DNA from: Hyphococcus sp.
GTDB taxonomy: Bacteria; Pseudomonadota; Alphaproteobacteria; Caulobacterales; Parvularculaceae
NCBI GenBank assembly: GCA_021776375.1
Contig: JAJFGA010000031.1
Coordinates: 29,816-93,815, forward strand
Length of the DNA: 64,000 nt
Direction: 5' to 3'
Shown: positions 45,591 through 54,321 of the stretch, piece after piece
How positions within the stretch are numbered: position 1 is the first letter of the stretch
How the letters are laid out: each line of letters begins with the position of its first letter
Translations under genes and position numbers: made by a program
The notes under the pieces: generated by a model
What the model was told of the DNA's origin: nothing
Database searches by the model: none
Seen by the model: the letters and a program-made list of their open reading frames with translations, nothing else

Positions 45591-45621
45591 CCTATTATCA
45601 TATATTAGGATTGTCGGACAA
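45591..45621. promoter_or_regulatory. Candidate operator of the GntR regulator
   Basis: TTGTCGGACAA at 45611-45621 is a perfect odd palindrome of the TTGTC-n-GACAA type used by some GntR/FCD regulators. A looser palindrome CCTATTAT...ATATTAGG overlaps at 45591-45609. Both lie in the AT-rich gap between the divergent isovaleryl-CoA dehydrogenase and carboxylase beta genes, next to the GntR gene itself. Confidence 0.5.
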
Positions 45622-45712
45622 CATATTTATGGTAGAAATTTAAGACATTCGGCGGCGTTCCAGCCTCGCCTTGTGATAAACCGATGAAAATAACGGACAA
45701 AAGCGCGGGCCC

Positions 45713-47320
45713 ATGGCGATAATTCAATCCAGCATCGATACCAAATCTGACAGCTTTGCGGCCAATGAAGGCGCCATGCGGGCGCTCATCGAGACGCTCC
45801 ACGCCAATTCCAATCGCGTTGCTGAGGGCGGCGGCGCCCGATATGCCGAGCGCCACAAAAAACGCGGCAAGCTTCTCGCCCGAGAGCGCATAGCGCGGCT
45901 CTTAGACCCCGGCGCACCGTTTCTTGAAATCGGCCAGTTCGCCGCTTGGGAAATGTACGCGGGCGACGTGATGTCCGCCGGTGTCGTCGCCGGCATCGGC
46001 CGCATCGCCGGCGTTGAGTGCATGATCGTCGCTAATGACCCGACGGTTAAAGGCGGCACCTATCATCCGATCACGGTCAAAAAACATTTGCGTGCACAGG
46101 AAATCGCGCTCGAAAACCGCCTGCCTTGCATATACCTGGTCGAAAGCGGCGGTGCGTTTTTGCCGATGCAGGATGAAGTCTTTCCCGATAAAGACGATTT
46201 CGGCAGGATCTTCTTCAACCAGGCAACCTTGTCTTCAAAAAGCATCCCACAAATCGCCGTTGTCCACGGGAGTTGCACCGCCGGCGGGGCTTACGTGCCG
46301 GCGATGTCGGATGAGGCGATCATTGTTAAAAAACAGGGTACGATATTTCTTGGTGGCCCGCCCCTCGTGAAAGCGGCGACCGGCGAGATTGTCTCGGCGG
46401 AAGATCTCGGTGGCGGCGATACGCATACGCGCATTTCCGGCGTCGCCGATCACCTTGCCGATGATGACGATCATGCGTTGGGGCTCGCCCGACAAATTGT
46501 CTCGCGACTGAATTGGGTCAAGCTCGGCGAGGTAACGATGGTCGCGCCCGAGGCCCCGCTCTATGACAGCCAAGAGCTTTATGGCGTCGTCGAGGCGGAT
46601 GCGCGCAAGCCCTATGATGCGCGCGAAATTATCGCGCGGATTGTCGACGGATCGAAATTCGACGAGTTCAAACCGCTTTACGGCTCAACCCTTGTGACCG
46701 GCTTTGCGCGGCTGCATGGGTTTCCGGTCGGCATCCTCGCCAATAATGGCATCTTGTTTTCCGAAAGCGCCAAGAAAGGCGCGCATTTTATCGAGCTGTG
46801 CTGCCAACGCAAAATTCCACTGGTCTTTCTACAGAACATCACCGGCTTCATGGTCGGGCGTGCCGCCGAAGAAGGCGGCATCGCCAAGGACGGCGCCAAG
46901 CTCGTCACCGCAGTCGCCACCGCGGCCGTTCCAAAATTCACTATCGTTGTCGGCGGCTCTTACGGGGCCGGAAATTATGGCATGTGCGGGCGCGCTTATG
47001 GCCCGCGATTTATGTTTATGTGGCCAAATGCGCGAATCTCGGTGATGGGCGGCGAGCAGGCCGCAAGCGTTCTCGCCACGGTCCGCCGCGACGGTATGGC
47101 TGCCAAGGGGGAAGACTGGCCGCCAGCCGATGAAGAAGCCTTCAAGGACAAAATTCGCGCCGATTATGATATTCAGGGATCGCCCTATTATTCTTCCGCG
47201 CGTTTGTGGGATGATGGTATTATCGACCCGGCTCAAACCCGCGACGTATTGGGCTTGTGCCTGTCAGCGTCTATGAATGCGCCGGTTGAGGAAACCCGGT
47301 TCGGTATTTTCAGGATGTAG
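45713..47320 (+). CDS. Methylcrotonyl-CoA carboxylase, carboxyltransferase (beta) subunit
   Basis: The 535-residue subunit moves the carboxyl group from biotin to 3-methylcrotonyl-CoA. Seen are [20 protein letters not shown] near the N-terminus, [29 protein letters not shown] and [11 protein letters not shown], and [18 protein letters not shown] in the second crotonase-like half. The family includes propionyl- and acyl-CoA carboxylase beta subunits, but the gene neighbourhood supports methylcrotonyl-CoA. The ATG at 45713 fits the family. Confidence 0.95.
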   Translation: MAIIQSSIDTKSDSFAANEGAMRALIETLHANSNRVAEGGGARYAERHKKRGKLLARERIARLLDPGAPFLEIGQFAAWEMYAGDVMSAGVVAGIGRIAGVECMIVANDPTVKGGTYHPITVKKHLRAQEIALENRLPCIYLVESGGAFLPMQDEVFPDKDDFGRIFFNQATLSSKSIPQIAVVHGSCTAGGAYVPAMSDEAIIVKKQGTIFLGGPPLVKAATGEIVSAEDLGGGDTHTRISGVADHLADDDDHALGLARQIVSRLNWVKLGEVTMVAPEAPLYDSQELYGVVEADARKPYDAREIIARIVDGSKFDEFKPLYGSTLVTGFARLHGFPVGILANNGILFSESAKKGAHFIELCCQRKIPLVFLQNITGFMVGRAAEEGGIAKDGAKLVTAVATAAVPKFTIVVGGSYGAGNYGMCGRAYGPRFMFMWPNARISVMGGEQAASVLATVRRDGMAAKGEDWPPADEEAFKDKIRADYDIQGSPYYSSARLWDDGIIDPAQTRDVLGLCLSASMNAPVEETRFGIFRM

Positions 47321-47364
47321 GGATTTTTCGCCAACAAATCTCAAATAACATCAAGGAGGGCAAA

Positions 47365-47796
47365 ATGTCAAAGACAACACGGCGCGAGGCTATTGCGGGA
47401 GCTGCTGCACTGAGCGCGCTAATCGCGACAGAGGCATCGGCAATGAGTGAAGACAGTGAAGACACTTTATCCGCCGCATTTCACACCAATGATCTGTCAA
47501 TCCTAAATGGCGAGCAAGACGGCCCATGGCTGAAGTTCTTCGACAACAATACAATGTTCACGGGAATTTATGAAATCCCCGCCGGAGGTCAAGACCCTCA
47601 AGGACCGCACAAACTGGACGAACTTTATGTCGTGATGAAAGGGCGCGCAACACTGATTGCCGGCGATAAAAAATATGACGCCAAAAGCGGTTCCGTATTT
47701 TTCGTAAAAACAAAAGTCCCACACAAATTCATCAACATAGAAGAAGACCTTCAAGTGATAGTTTTTTTCTCAAAAGCCAATCCAAATGGCCTATAA
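47365..47796 (+). CDS. Exported cupin-domain protein, Tat-type signal
   Basis: This protein of about 143 residues starts SKTTRREAIAGAAALSALIATEASA, a twin-arginine-like signal. A single cupin barrel follows (FTGIYEIPAGGQDPQGPHKLDELYVVMKGRA, then KTKVPHKFINIE), with two to three His for a metal. The enzyme role is unknown. A strong AGGAGG lies upstream of the ATG. It lies inside the leucine-catabolic run yet has no clear place in the pathway, and is rather AT-rich. Confidence 0.8.
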   Translation: MSKTTRREAIAGAAALSALIATEASAMSEDSEDTLSAAFHTNDLSILNGEQDGPWLKFFDNNTMFTGIYEIPAGGQDPQGPHKLDELYVVMKGRATLIAGDKKYDAKSGSVFFVKTKVPHKFINIEEDLQVIVFFSKANPNGL

Positions 47797-47865
47797 TACG
47801 ATGATTAAACAAACGCCTATCATGTTCGCTTATGAAAATAGCATTGTGTGTGCGGAGGATTTTCT

Positions 47866-48771
47866 ATGCGTGTTCTGATTGCGATATTGCTGTTCATCGG
47901 CGCAGGCGTTTATTGGCTCATTCTCGACGGATCGACGCCGAATGATGCTGCCTATAAATTTCCGCTGGCAGAAATGCGCGCATTGATTGATGCTGATGAA
48001 GGGCCATTGCCTGCAGCGCTCAATCTTGAAATTATCAGCACGGATGAAGCGCCACTGCTGGCCGCCCATGCGGGCCTTCATTTCAAACCCTTTCCCCTCG
48101 CCATGACCAGTTTTCAAGTGAAAGGCGCCGAAGGCGATATCATTATCGGCGGGGCTATGGATAAAACCCTCTACGATCCGACGAAACGGAGCGACAACGC
48201 GACATTCTCCGATCCGGCTTATCGCCGAATGTTGGACGCGATGCGCGACTCCGGTGCAATACTGATCACTCACGAACATATCGATCATCTCGGCGGCATC
48301 GTCCGCGCACCCGACCCAGCGGTGTTGGCGCCGCATCTGATGTTGAGCGCACCGCAAATCAGCACTATGGCGGGTTTAGCTGCAACCGGCGGACTGGCTG
48401 CAGCCTATAAAAGCCTTACACCCGCAAATCTCTCATCGCCGCGCCTCTTAGCGCCAGGTGTCGCCGTCGCGCCAACGCCCGGTCACTCCCCCGGCTCACA
48501 AATTTTTCTGATCCGCACCGACAATGGTCAGGAATATCTCCTTATAGGCGATATCGTCTGGGCAATGAACAATGTTGAAAAGGCCTGGGGTCGACCGCGT
48601 TTGTTGCAATATATATTCTTCAAGGAAGACCGAGCGCAAGTCCAGCGCCAGGTGCGCGCGCTGCATGACCTTAGTCTGGCGGAACCAGATCTGATCCTCT
48701 TACCGAGCCATGACAAAGCCTGGCTCGATGAACTCGTTAACACTGACAAGCTCGGCGAAAATTTTCAATAA
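47866..48771 (+). CDS. Metallo-beta-lactamase-fold hydrolase, membrane-anchored
   Basis: This protein of about 301 residues has one N-terminal helix (VLIAILLFIGAGVYWLIL) and an MBL domain with LITHEHIDHLGG (HxHxDH metal site), PTPGHSPGSQIFLI with the next metal His, and LLIGDIVWAMNNV with the bridging Asp. The substrate is unknown. GGAGGA lies six bases upstream of the ATG at 47866. It sits between the cupin gene and the enoyl-CoA hydratase on the same strand. Confidence 0.87.
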   Translation: MRVLIAILLFIGAGVYWLILDGSTPNDAAYKFPLAEMRALIDADEGPLPAALNLEIISTDEAPLLAAHAGLHFKPFPLAMTSFQVKGAEGDIIIGGAMDKTLYDPTKRSDNATFSDPAYRRMLDAMRDSGAILITHEHIDHLGGIVRAPDPAVLAPHLMLSAPQISTMAGLAATGGLAAAYKSLTPANLSSPRLLAPGVAVAPTPGHSPGSQIFLIRTDNGQEYLLIGDIVWAMNNVEKAWGRPRLLQYIFFKEDRAQVQRQVRALHDLSLAEPDLILLPSHDKAWLDELVNTDKLGENFQ

Positions 48772-48789
48772 ACGAAAGAGACGTTCTTC

Positions 48790-49581
48790 ATGTCTGAACA
48801 AGTCCTTATCACCACAACTGACGACAATGGCATTGCCCGACTGACGATGAACCGGCCGGATTTGCGCAACGCTTTCAATGAAGACATCGTCAACCAGATT
48901 TGCGACACGATGGGCCGGCTGAGTTGCGACCCTAATGTACGCATTATCGTGCTGACCGGCGCCGGCAAGGCGTTCTCCGCTGGCGCTGACCTCAACATGA
49001 TGCAGCGCGCGGCGGAATATTCCTCAGCACAGAACAAAGATGATGCACGCCGCCTCGCCCATATGTTGATTTCGATCTATGATTCGCCAAAACCAACGAT
49101 TGCGCTCGTCAACGGCGCGGCGATGGGCGGCGGGCTCGGCCTGATCGCTGCCTGTGACATTGCCATTGGCGCACATGAGGCGTTCTTTGCACTGACGGAA
49201 GTCCGTATCGGCCTTATCCCGGCGGTGATTTCTCCGTTTGTTTTGCAGGCGATAGGCCCGAGACAAGCGCGCCGGTTGTTCCTCACGGGCGAGCGCTTTG
49301 ATGCTGAAACTGCAAAGACGATCGGCCTGCTGCATGAAACAGCGTCGCTGGCTGACCTTGACGCTGCCCTGAAAGACATGACCGACAAGTTGCTATGCTG
49401 CGGACCTATCGCCATGCGCGAAGCAAAAGATCTGATCCGCTCCGTCTCCGGCCGCTCGATTGATGAGGGGGTTATGAAAGACACCGCCGGGCGCATAGCC
49501 CAAATACGCGCGAGCGTGGAAGGCAAAGAAGGCGTGTCAGCGTTTTTGGAAAAACGCAAACCCAACTGGCTGGCGCGTTGA
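48790..49581 (+). CDS. Enoyl-CoA hydratase family, probable methylglutaconyl-CoA hydratase
   Basis: The 263-residue crotonase-fold enzyme has GAGKAFSAGADLNMMQ (oxyanion loop), NGAAMGGGLGLIAACDIAIG and TEVRIGLIPAVIS with the catalytic Glu. In this position it would hydrate 3-methylglutaconyl-CoA to HMG-CoA in the leucine pathway. A general enoyl-CoA hydratase is the alternative. Its stop overlaps the GNAT gene start by one base. Confidence 0.9.
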   Translation: MSEQVLITTTDDNGIARLTMNRPDLRNAFNEDIVNQICDTMGRLSCDPNVRIIVLTGAGKAFSAGADLNMMQRAAEYSSAQNKDDARRLAHMLISIYDSPKPTIALVNGAAMGGGLGLIAACDIAIGAHEAFFALTEVRIGLIPAVISPFVLQAIGPRQARRLFLTGERFDAETAKTIGLLHETASLADLDAALKDMTDKLLCCGPIAMREAKDLIRSVSGRSIDEGVMKDTAGRIAQIRASVEGKEGVSAFLEKRKPNWLAR

Positions 49582-50114
49582 TGGAAGCGCGCCCCTATAC
49601 TATCCGCGATGTTCGCGACGCTGACCATGACCGCGTGTGCGCCGTAGTCGTAGCGGCGTTCGGTCAGGAAGATGAGGCGATGTTGGTCCACCGCCTATGG
49701 GACGCAGGAGCCGTCACCATCGAAAGGCTGGCCGTGGTCGACGATGAAATTGTCGGCTATTGCGCGTTTAGCCCGGTCACTTGTACGCCCAAGCTTGTTG
49801 GCCCGTTGTTCGGCCTCGCACCCGTAGCCGTGCGCCCGGACCATCAACGAACCGGCCTCGGCTCGGCGATGATCAAGGACGGGCTGAAGGCCTGCCGTGA
49901 GCTTGGCGCAAGGATGATCGCCGTTCTAGGCGATCCGAAATATTACGGCCGGTTCGGTTTTGAACCGGCGTCGGAAAAGAACATGAGTTGGGCGGCGCAA
50001 GACGCAGGTGATGCCTTTCGTGTCATGATCGATGATGAAAATCACTGGGGCGACATCAAAACGAATGAGACCCGTCTTGTACATTTCCATCCGGCGTTTG
50101 ACGCTCTTTCCTAA
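49581..50114 (+). CDS. GNAT-family N-acetyltransferase
   Basis: This protein of about 177 residues has the acetyl-CoA loop FGLAPVAVRPDHQRTGLGSAMI near residue 74 and VLGDPKYYGRFGFEPA, typical of YhbS-like members. The acceptor is unknown. It starts at the ATG at 49581, overlapping the hydratase stop by one base, and ends 9 bases before the carboxylase alpha gene, so it is translated within the leucine operon. Confidence 0.88.
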   Translation: MEARPYTIRDVRDADHDRVCAVVVAAFGQEDEAMLVHRLWDAGAVTIERLAVVDDEIVGYCAFSPVTCTPKLVGPLFGLAPVAVRPDHQRTGLGSAMIKDGLKACRELGARMIAVLGDPKYYGRFGFEPASEKNMSWAAQDAGDAFRVMIDDENHWGDIKTNETRLVHFHPAFDALS

Positions 50115-50123
50115 GGAAGCCGC

Positions 50124-52136
50124 ATGTTCAACAAAATCCTCATCGCCAATCGCGGAGAGATCGCTGTGCGGGTTGCACGGACTGCGCGCAAGCTTGGTGT
50201 TAGAACCGTGGCGGTTTATTCCGACGCAGATGCGGGCGCACCGCATGTTCGCGCCTGCGATGAAGCCGTTCACATCGGTCCGGCGGCGGCGGCGCAAAGT
50301 TATCTGTCTGCAGATAAGATCCTCGACGCCGTCAAGCGCACTGGCGCGCAGGCGGTCCATCCCGGCTATGGCTTCCTATCGGAGAACGCCACTTTTGCCG
50401 ATGCGCTGGAAGCAGCGGGCGTTGTGTTTATCGGCCCGGCGGCGGAAACCATCCGCGCTATGGGGTCGAAGTCGGCGGCGAAGGATTTGATGGAGGCGGC
50501 CGGCGTGCCGACGACGCCCGGTTACCAGGGTGAAGACCAGTCCGTCGCAACATTTAAAAAACACGCCAAACGCATCGGCTATCCGGTCTTGTTAAAAGCA
50601 ACCGCCGGCGGCGGCGGCAAGGGCATGCGCATGGTCGAGCACGAAAGCGACCTCGAAGGAGCGCTCAAATCCGCTCAGCGCGAGGCGAAATCCGCATTTG
50701 GCGACGACCGGTTTCTGGTTGAGAAATATGTCGCCCGCGCGCGCCATGTGGAGGTGCAGATCTTCGGCGACGGTGACGGCAATGTTGTTCACATGTTTGA
50801 ACGCGATTGCTCGGTGCAGCGCCGCCACCAGAAAATTATCGAGGAAGCCCCGGCGCCGTCAATGCCGCCGGCGGTGCGCGAGAAATTGCTGCAAGCGGGC
50901 ATCGAGGCGGGGCACGCGGTGGCCTATCGCGGCGCCGGCACAGTCGAGTTTCTCTATGATGGCGGCGACAATGTTTATTTCATGGAGATGAACACCCGCC
51001 TGCAAGTCGAGCACCCGGTATCGGAAATGATCACGGGGCTCGATTTCGTGGAATGGCAGCTGCGCATCGCGGCGGGCGAAGGTCTGCCGCTCCCGCAAGA
51101 GGAAATCACGGAAAACGGCTGCGCTTTCGAGGCGAGGCTATACGCGGAAAACCCGGATCAGAATTTTGCGCCTTCAATTGGTACACTAACGACTTTGACG
51201 TTACCGGAGAAAACCGCGCGAATCGACAGCGGCGTTGAAGAGGGCCAGGAAATCACGCCTTACTACGATCCGATGATCGCCAAGATCATCACCCATGGCG
51301 CGAACCGGGAGGCGGCGCTGGGGGCCATGCGCGCCGCCCTTGAAGAAACCCGCGTTGCGGGGCTTGAAACCAACACCCGTTTTCTTCATGCGCTGGCCGC
51401 CAATCCGGACTTCGCCAAGGGCGATGTTTCAACCCGTTATATTGAAGACCATGAAGACGCGTTGTTCGCGCGCCCTTCGACTGATGCGCGCGTCCTCGCC
51501 GCCGCGCTCCTTGCCCGCCATCGCGAAGCGCGCGCGCGCTGCGGCGGCGATCCGTGGGAGGCGCTTGCCGGCTTCCGCCTCAACCGGCCCGACAAAGCTG
51601 TTTACTGGATTGAGCATGACGGCAAGCCGGCGCTCGCAACGCTTAACCGCAATGGCGACAGCATTCACGTCACGCTTGAACCAAACGCTTCCGCCGCCGC
51701 GCGCCGCGAGGGCGAAGAAGCGGGCGATGCAATAGAGTTTTCATTCCGGGGTGGAACCGACGCGGAAGGGGCGCATCGGCTCACCATAGACGGCGCAAGT
51801 TTCACCGCCTTCGCCGCGCCGCATAATTCCGGCATGCGCGTCTTTATCGGCGCGGACAATTGGGACGTTTCCTTCCCCAACCCCCTCGCCGGCATCGCCG
51901 CGCATCATTCCAGCGAAGGCTCGCTCACCGCGCCGATGCCCGGCGTCGTCACGCTTCTATCCGCCGCGCCTGGTGATGAGGTAACGGCGGGTGAGCCGCT
52001 CCTCGTCATGGAAGCGATGAAAATGGAACACGCCATCAAGGCGCCCTATGACGGCGTCGTCAAAGCCTATAAGTTCAGCCCCGGCGATCAGGTCAAAGAC
52101 GGCGACCTGCTGGTGGAATTTGAGGAAAGCGCGTGA
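50124..52136 (+). CDS. Methylcrotonyl-CoA carboxylase, biotin carboxylase/BCCP (alpha) subunit
   Basis: The 670-residue subunit has a biotin carboxylase N-terminal half (KILIANRGEIAVRVARTAR, VHPGYGFLSENA, KATAGGGGKGMRMV, MEMNTRLQVEHPV) and a C-terminal biotin carrier domain with VMEAMKMEHAI, biotinylated at Lys 633. It carboxylates biotin with ATP and bicarbonate for the beta subunit at 45713-47320. AAGGA is upstream of the ATG. The two subunit genes are separated by the cupin, MBL, hydratase and GNAT genes. Confidence 0.95.
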   Translation: MFNKILIANRGEIAVRVARTARKLGVRTVAVYSDADAGAPHVRACDEAVHIGPAAAAQSYLSADKILDAVKRTGAQAVHPGYGFLSENATFADALEAAGVVFIGPAAETIRAMGSKSAAKDLMEAAGVPTTPGYQGEDQSVATFKKHAKRIGYPVLLKATAGGGGKGMRMVEHESDLEGALKSAQREAKSAFGDDRFLVEKYVARARHVEVQIFGDGDGNVVHMFERDCSVQRRHQKIIEEAPAPSMPPAVREKLLQAGIEAGHAVAYRGAGTVEFLYDGGDNVYFMEMNTRLQVEHPVSEMITGLDFVEWQLRIAAGEGLPLPQEEITENGCAFEARLYAENPDQNFAPSIGTLTTLTLPEKTARIDSGVEEGQEITPYYDPMIAKIITHGANREAALGAMRAALEETRVAGLETNTRFLHALAANPDFAKGDVSTRYIEDHEDALFARPSTDARVLAAALLARHREARARCGGDPWEALAGFRLNRPDKAVYWIEHDGKPALATLNRNGDSIHVTLEPNASAAARREGEEAGDAIEFSFRGGTDAEGAHRLTIDGASFTAFAAPHNSGMRVFIGADNWDVSFPNPLAGIAAHHSSEGSLTAPMPGVVTLLSAAPGDEVTAGEPLLVMEAMKMEHAIKAPYDGVVKAYKFSPGDQVKDGDLLVEFEESA

Positions 52137-53041
52137 GCAACCACGTCAACATCGTCGAAGTCGGCCCACGCGATGGGCTGCAGAATGAAAAGCAGTCCAT
52201 CGATGTCGCGACGAAAGTCGAGCTGATCGAAGAACTCGCCGACGCGGGGCTGAAATCCGTCGAAGCCGGCGCCTTCGTCTCGCCGAAATGGGTGCCGCAA
52301 ATGGCGGCGTCCGACGAAGTCCTCGCCAAGATCAAGCGCAAAGAAGGCGTTTCCTATCCGGTGCTGACGCCTAACATAAAAGGCTATGAAGGCGCGCGTT
52401 CCGGCAAAGCTGATACAATCGCGATTTTTGGTGCGGCGTCGGAAAGTTTTTCGAAGAAAAACATCAACGCGACCATTGAAGAAAGCCTTGAGCGGTTCAA
52501 ACCTGTCGTCGAAGCGGCAAAGGCGGACGGTGTGCGCGTTCGCGGCTATGTCTCCTGCGTTCTCGGGTGTCCTTATGAAGGCAAAATCCCGCTTGAAAAT
52601 GTCGTGCGCGTCTCAAAAGCGCTTTACGATATGGGCGCTTATGAAATTTCTCTCGGTGACACAATCGGCGTCGGCACGCCGGGCGAAGCGCGCGCGATGA
52701 TCCGTGCGGTCGCGGGCGAGGTTCCGGTCGCGGCGCTGGCCGGACATTTCCACGACACCTATGGCCAGGCCCTCGCCAATATCTACGCCTCGCTGGAAGA
52801 AGGCGTGCGCAGCTTCGATTCATCCGTATCGGGACTTGGCGGCTGCCCCTATGCACCGGGCGCGAGCGGCAATGTCGCAACGGAAGACGTTGTCTACATG
52901 CTGCACGGATCAGGCTTCGAGACCGGCGCCGATCTTGACGCCCTGGTGCGCACAAGCGTCTGGATTTCAGAAAGACTCGGCCGCCATCCGGCGTCGAAAG
53001 TAACGCGCGCGAAAACCGCGGCGACCATTCAGAAAATGTAA
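52133..53041 (+). CDS. Hydroxymethylglutaryl-CoA lyase
   Basis: The 302-residue TIM-barrel enzyme cleaves HMG-CoA to acetoacetate and acetyl-CoA, the last step of leucine breakdown. Seen are EVGPRDGLQNEK (catalytic Arg and Asp near residues 13-14), GHFHDTYGQALANI with metal His residues, and SVSGLGGCPYAPGASGN with the catalytic Cys at about 237. A GTG start at 52133 overlaps the carboxylase alpha stop by four bases. It ends the leucine operon. Confidence 0.95.
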   Translation: MSNHVNIVEVGPRDGLQNEKQSIDVATKVELIEELADAGLKSVEAGAFVSPKWVPQMAASDEVLAKIKRKEGVSYPVLTPNIKGYEGARSGKADTIAIFGAASESFSKKNINATIEESLERFKPVVEAAKADGVRVRGYVSCVLGCPYEGKIPLENVVRVSKALYDMGAYEISLGDTIGVGTPGEARAMIRAVAGEVPVAALAGHFHDTYGQALANIYASLEEGVRSFDSSVSGLGGCPYAPGASGNVATEDVVYMLHGSGFETGADLDALVRTSVWISERLGRHPASKVTRAKTAATIQKM

Positions 53042-53154
53042 TAAAGCCACAAAATGCGCCGCTGGGAATAATTGCTGCGGCAATCCACCATGTATGAAAT
53101 GCCAGTTTTGTTCTAACCGTTAATTATTTGCATGTGTCACAATTAAGATACCTA

Positions 53155-53229
53155 CCCGCTCATCCCGGCGAAAGCCGGGATCCAGAAGTTTTCGCATACT
53201 AGATTCCGGCTTTCGCCGGAATGAGCGGG
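53155..53229. repeat. Paired palindromic REP-like repeat
   Basis: 53155-53181 and 53203-53229 are inverted copies with two mismatches, each with a smaller CCGGC-GAAA-GCCGG hairpin inside, and about 20 bases between. This type of repeat is familiar as intergenic elements in alphaproteobacteria (recall, not searched). It lies in the convergent gap between HMG-CoA lyase and the homocysteine S-methyltransferase gene. Confidence 0.8.
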
Positions 53230-53270
53230 CGAAATAATATTGCTCCCCAATCATGGTCATACTAGGTCGA

Positions 53271-54206
53271 CTACGCCGCCGCCTTGGCGATCTCTTCAAT
53301 ATGTCGCTGGTCGGTGCCGCAGCACCCACCGAGCACCGTCAGGCCGGGAAGAAGGCGGCGGAGCGCTGCGCTTTCCACCCCAAGCTCAAGCGGGTCGCCA
53401 TCGTCCAACTCTTCGGCTTCATCGAGTTCGGCGTGACTGCATTTCGACGCATTCATGCGCAGGCCCTTCAGCCGTTCGATCCAGGGACCGCCCTCTTTAA
53501 GGGCATCGGCAAAATGCGTCGGGTGGGCGCAGTTGATCATGTAATAGACTGGCGATGCGCCGCTTTCGAAATCCGTTTCCATGATCGCCTCGCCGAGGGA
53601 CTTTCCCGTCGGCAGCCGGCCGTCAGTTTCCACCGTGAAAGAAATCGCCGCCGGCATCTTCGCCGCCGACGCCGCGCGCGCAATGCCGATCGCTTCCGGC
53701 GTGTTATTGACGGTCATTGCGGTGACCATATCGGCTTCCGTTTGCGCGAAAATTTCTATCTGAAACGAGTGATAGGCTTCGGCCTCCTGCGCGCTCATGA
53801 TTTCGCCCGGATCATAACCGTCACCGCGCGGGCCGATGCTGGCGGAAATGACAAACGGCTTTTTCATTACCGCGCCCGCGCGCAGATCCGCCATCAATTC
53901 AACGGCTGCTTTATTCAGCGCCTCAAGTTCCGTTTTATCGTAACCGAGCTTCGCGCCCCAATCCGGGCTTGCCCGCCATGTCGGGCATTCAACGATCAAG
54001 CCGCAATCATGGCGCGCGGCGATATCGATATATTGGCGAAAATAGTCGTGGATTTTCTCGCGCCCCTCTTGCGTCCTCATCATATCAATCGCCGCAAAAT
54101 AGGGCAGATTGATCCCTTCGTGGAAAATCATCACGGTCTCAAGCCCGCCATCGGTTATGAACAAGTCTTCGCCCAATTGCGGCAGGGCGGTTCTGTAAAG
54201 CGGCAT
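53271..54206 (-). CDS. Homocysteine S-methyltransferase-family protein
   Basis: The 311-residue barrel enzyme has the zinc-cysteine signature: YYMINCAHPTH and the terminal GGCCGTDQRHIEEIA, as in MHT/BHMT-type enzymes. It starts with FITDGGLETVMIF. These enzymes transfer methyl groups from S-methylmethionine, betaine or similar donors to homocysteine; which donor applies cannot be read here. GAAGGAG is upstream of the ATG. A tandem repeat lies 80-106 bases upstream. Confidence 0.9.
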   Translation of the reverse strand: MPLYRTALPQLGEDLFITDGGLETVMIFHEGINLPYFAAIDMMRTQEGREKIHDYFRQYIDIAARHDCGLIVECPTWRASPDWGAKLGYDKTELEALNKAAVELMADLRAGAVMKKPFVISASIGPRGDGYDPGEIMSAQEAEAYHSFQIEIFAQTEADMVTAMTVNNTPEAIGIARAASAAKMPAAISFTVETDGRLPTGKSLGEAIMETDFESGASPVYYMINCAHPTHFADALKEGGPWIERLKGLRMNASKCSHAELDEAEELDDGDPLELGVESAALRRLLPGLTVLGGCCGTDQRHIEEIAKAAA

Positions 54207-54285
54207 GACAGTCTCCTTCGTCTTGGCTGGACGTGCGATATAGTCCCCGAGCGCATAAGCACGCCCTGCAAAAGCCTAGGCGGTT

Positions 54286-54312
54286 CTAACTTTAGTAGGG
54301 CCTAACTTTAGT
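54286..54312. promoter_or_regulatory. Tandem 11-bp motif, period 16, upstream of the methyltransferase gene
   Basis: The 11-base motif CTAACTTTAGT occurs at 54286-54296 and again at 54302-54312. Each half is an imperfect palindrome (ACTAA-TTAG on the other strand). Such a pair is what a direct-repeat operator would look like. Nearer the start codon the minus strand can also form a stem GGGCGTGC with GCACGTCC. No known riboswitch or regulator is assigned. Confidence 0.4.
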
Positions 54313-54321
54313 GAGACCCGG

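Noticed and set aside
54207..54285. Possible SAM or SAH riboswitch before the homocysteine S-methyltransferase-family gene
   Set aside because: Only one plausible stem is seen by eye, and the conserved core bases of known methionine-class riboswitches were not found, so I do not call it.
53253..54305. A 350-codon open frame opposite the homocysteine S-methyltransferase-family gene
   Set aside because: The minus-strand gene has the zinc-cysteine motifs and a good ribosome binding site. The plus frame has no recognisable pattern.
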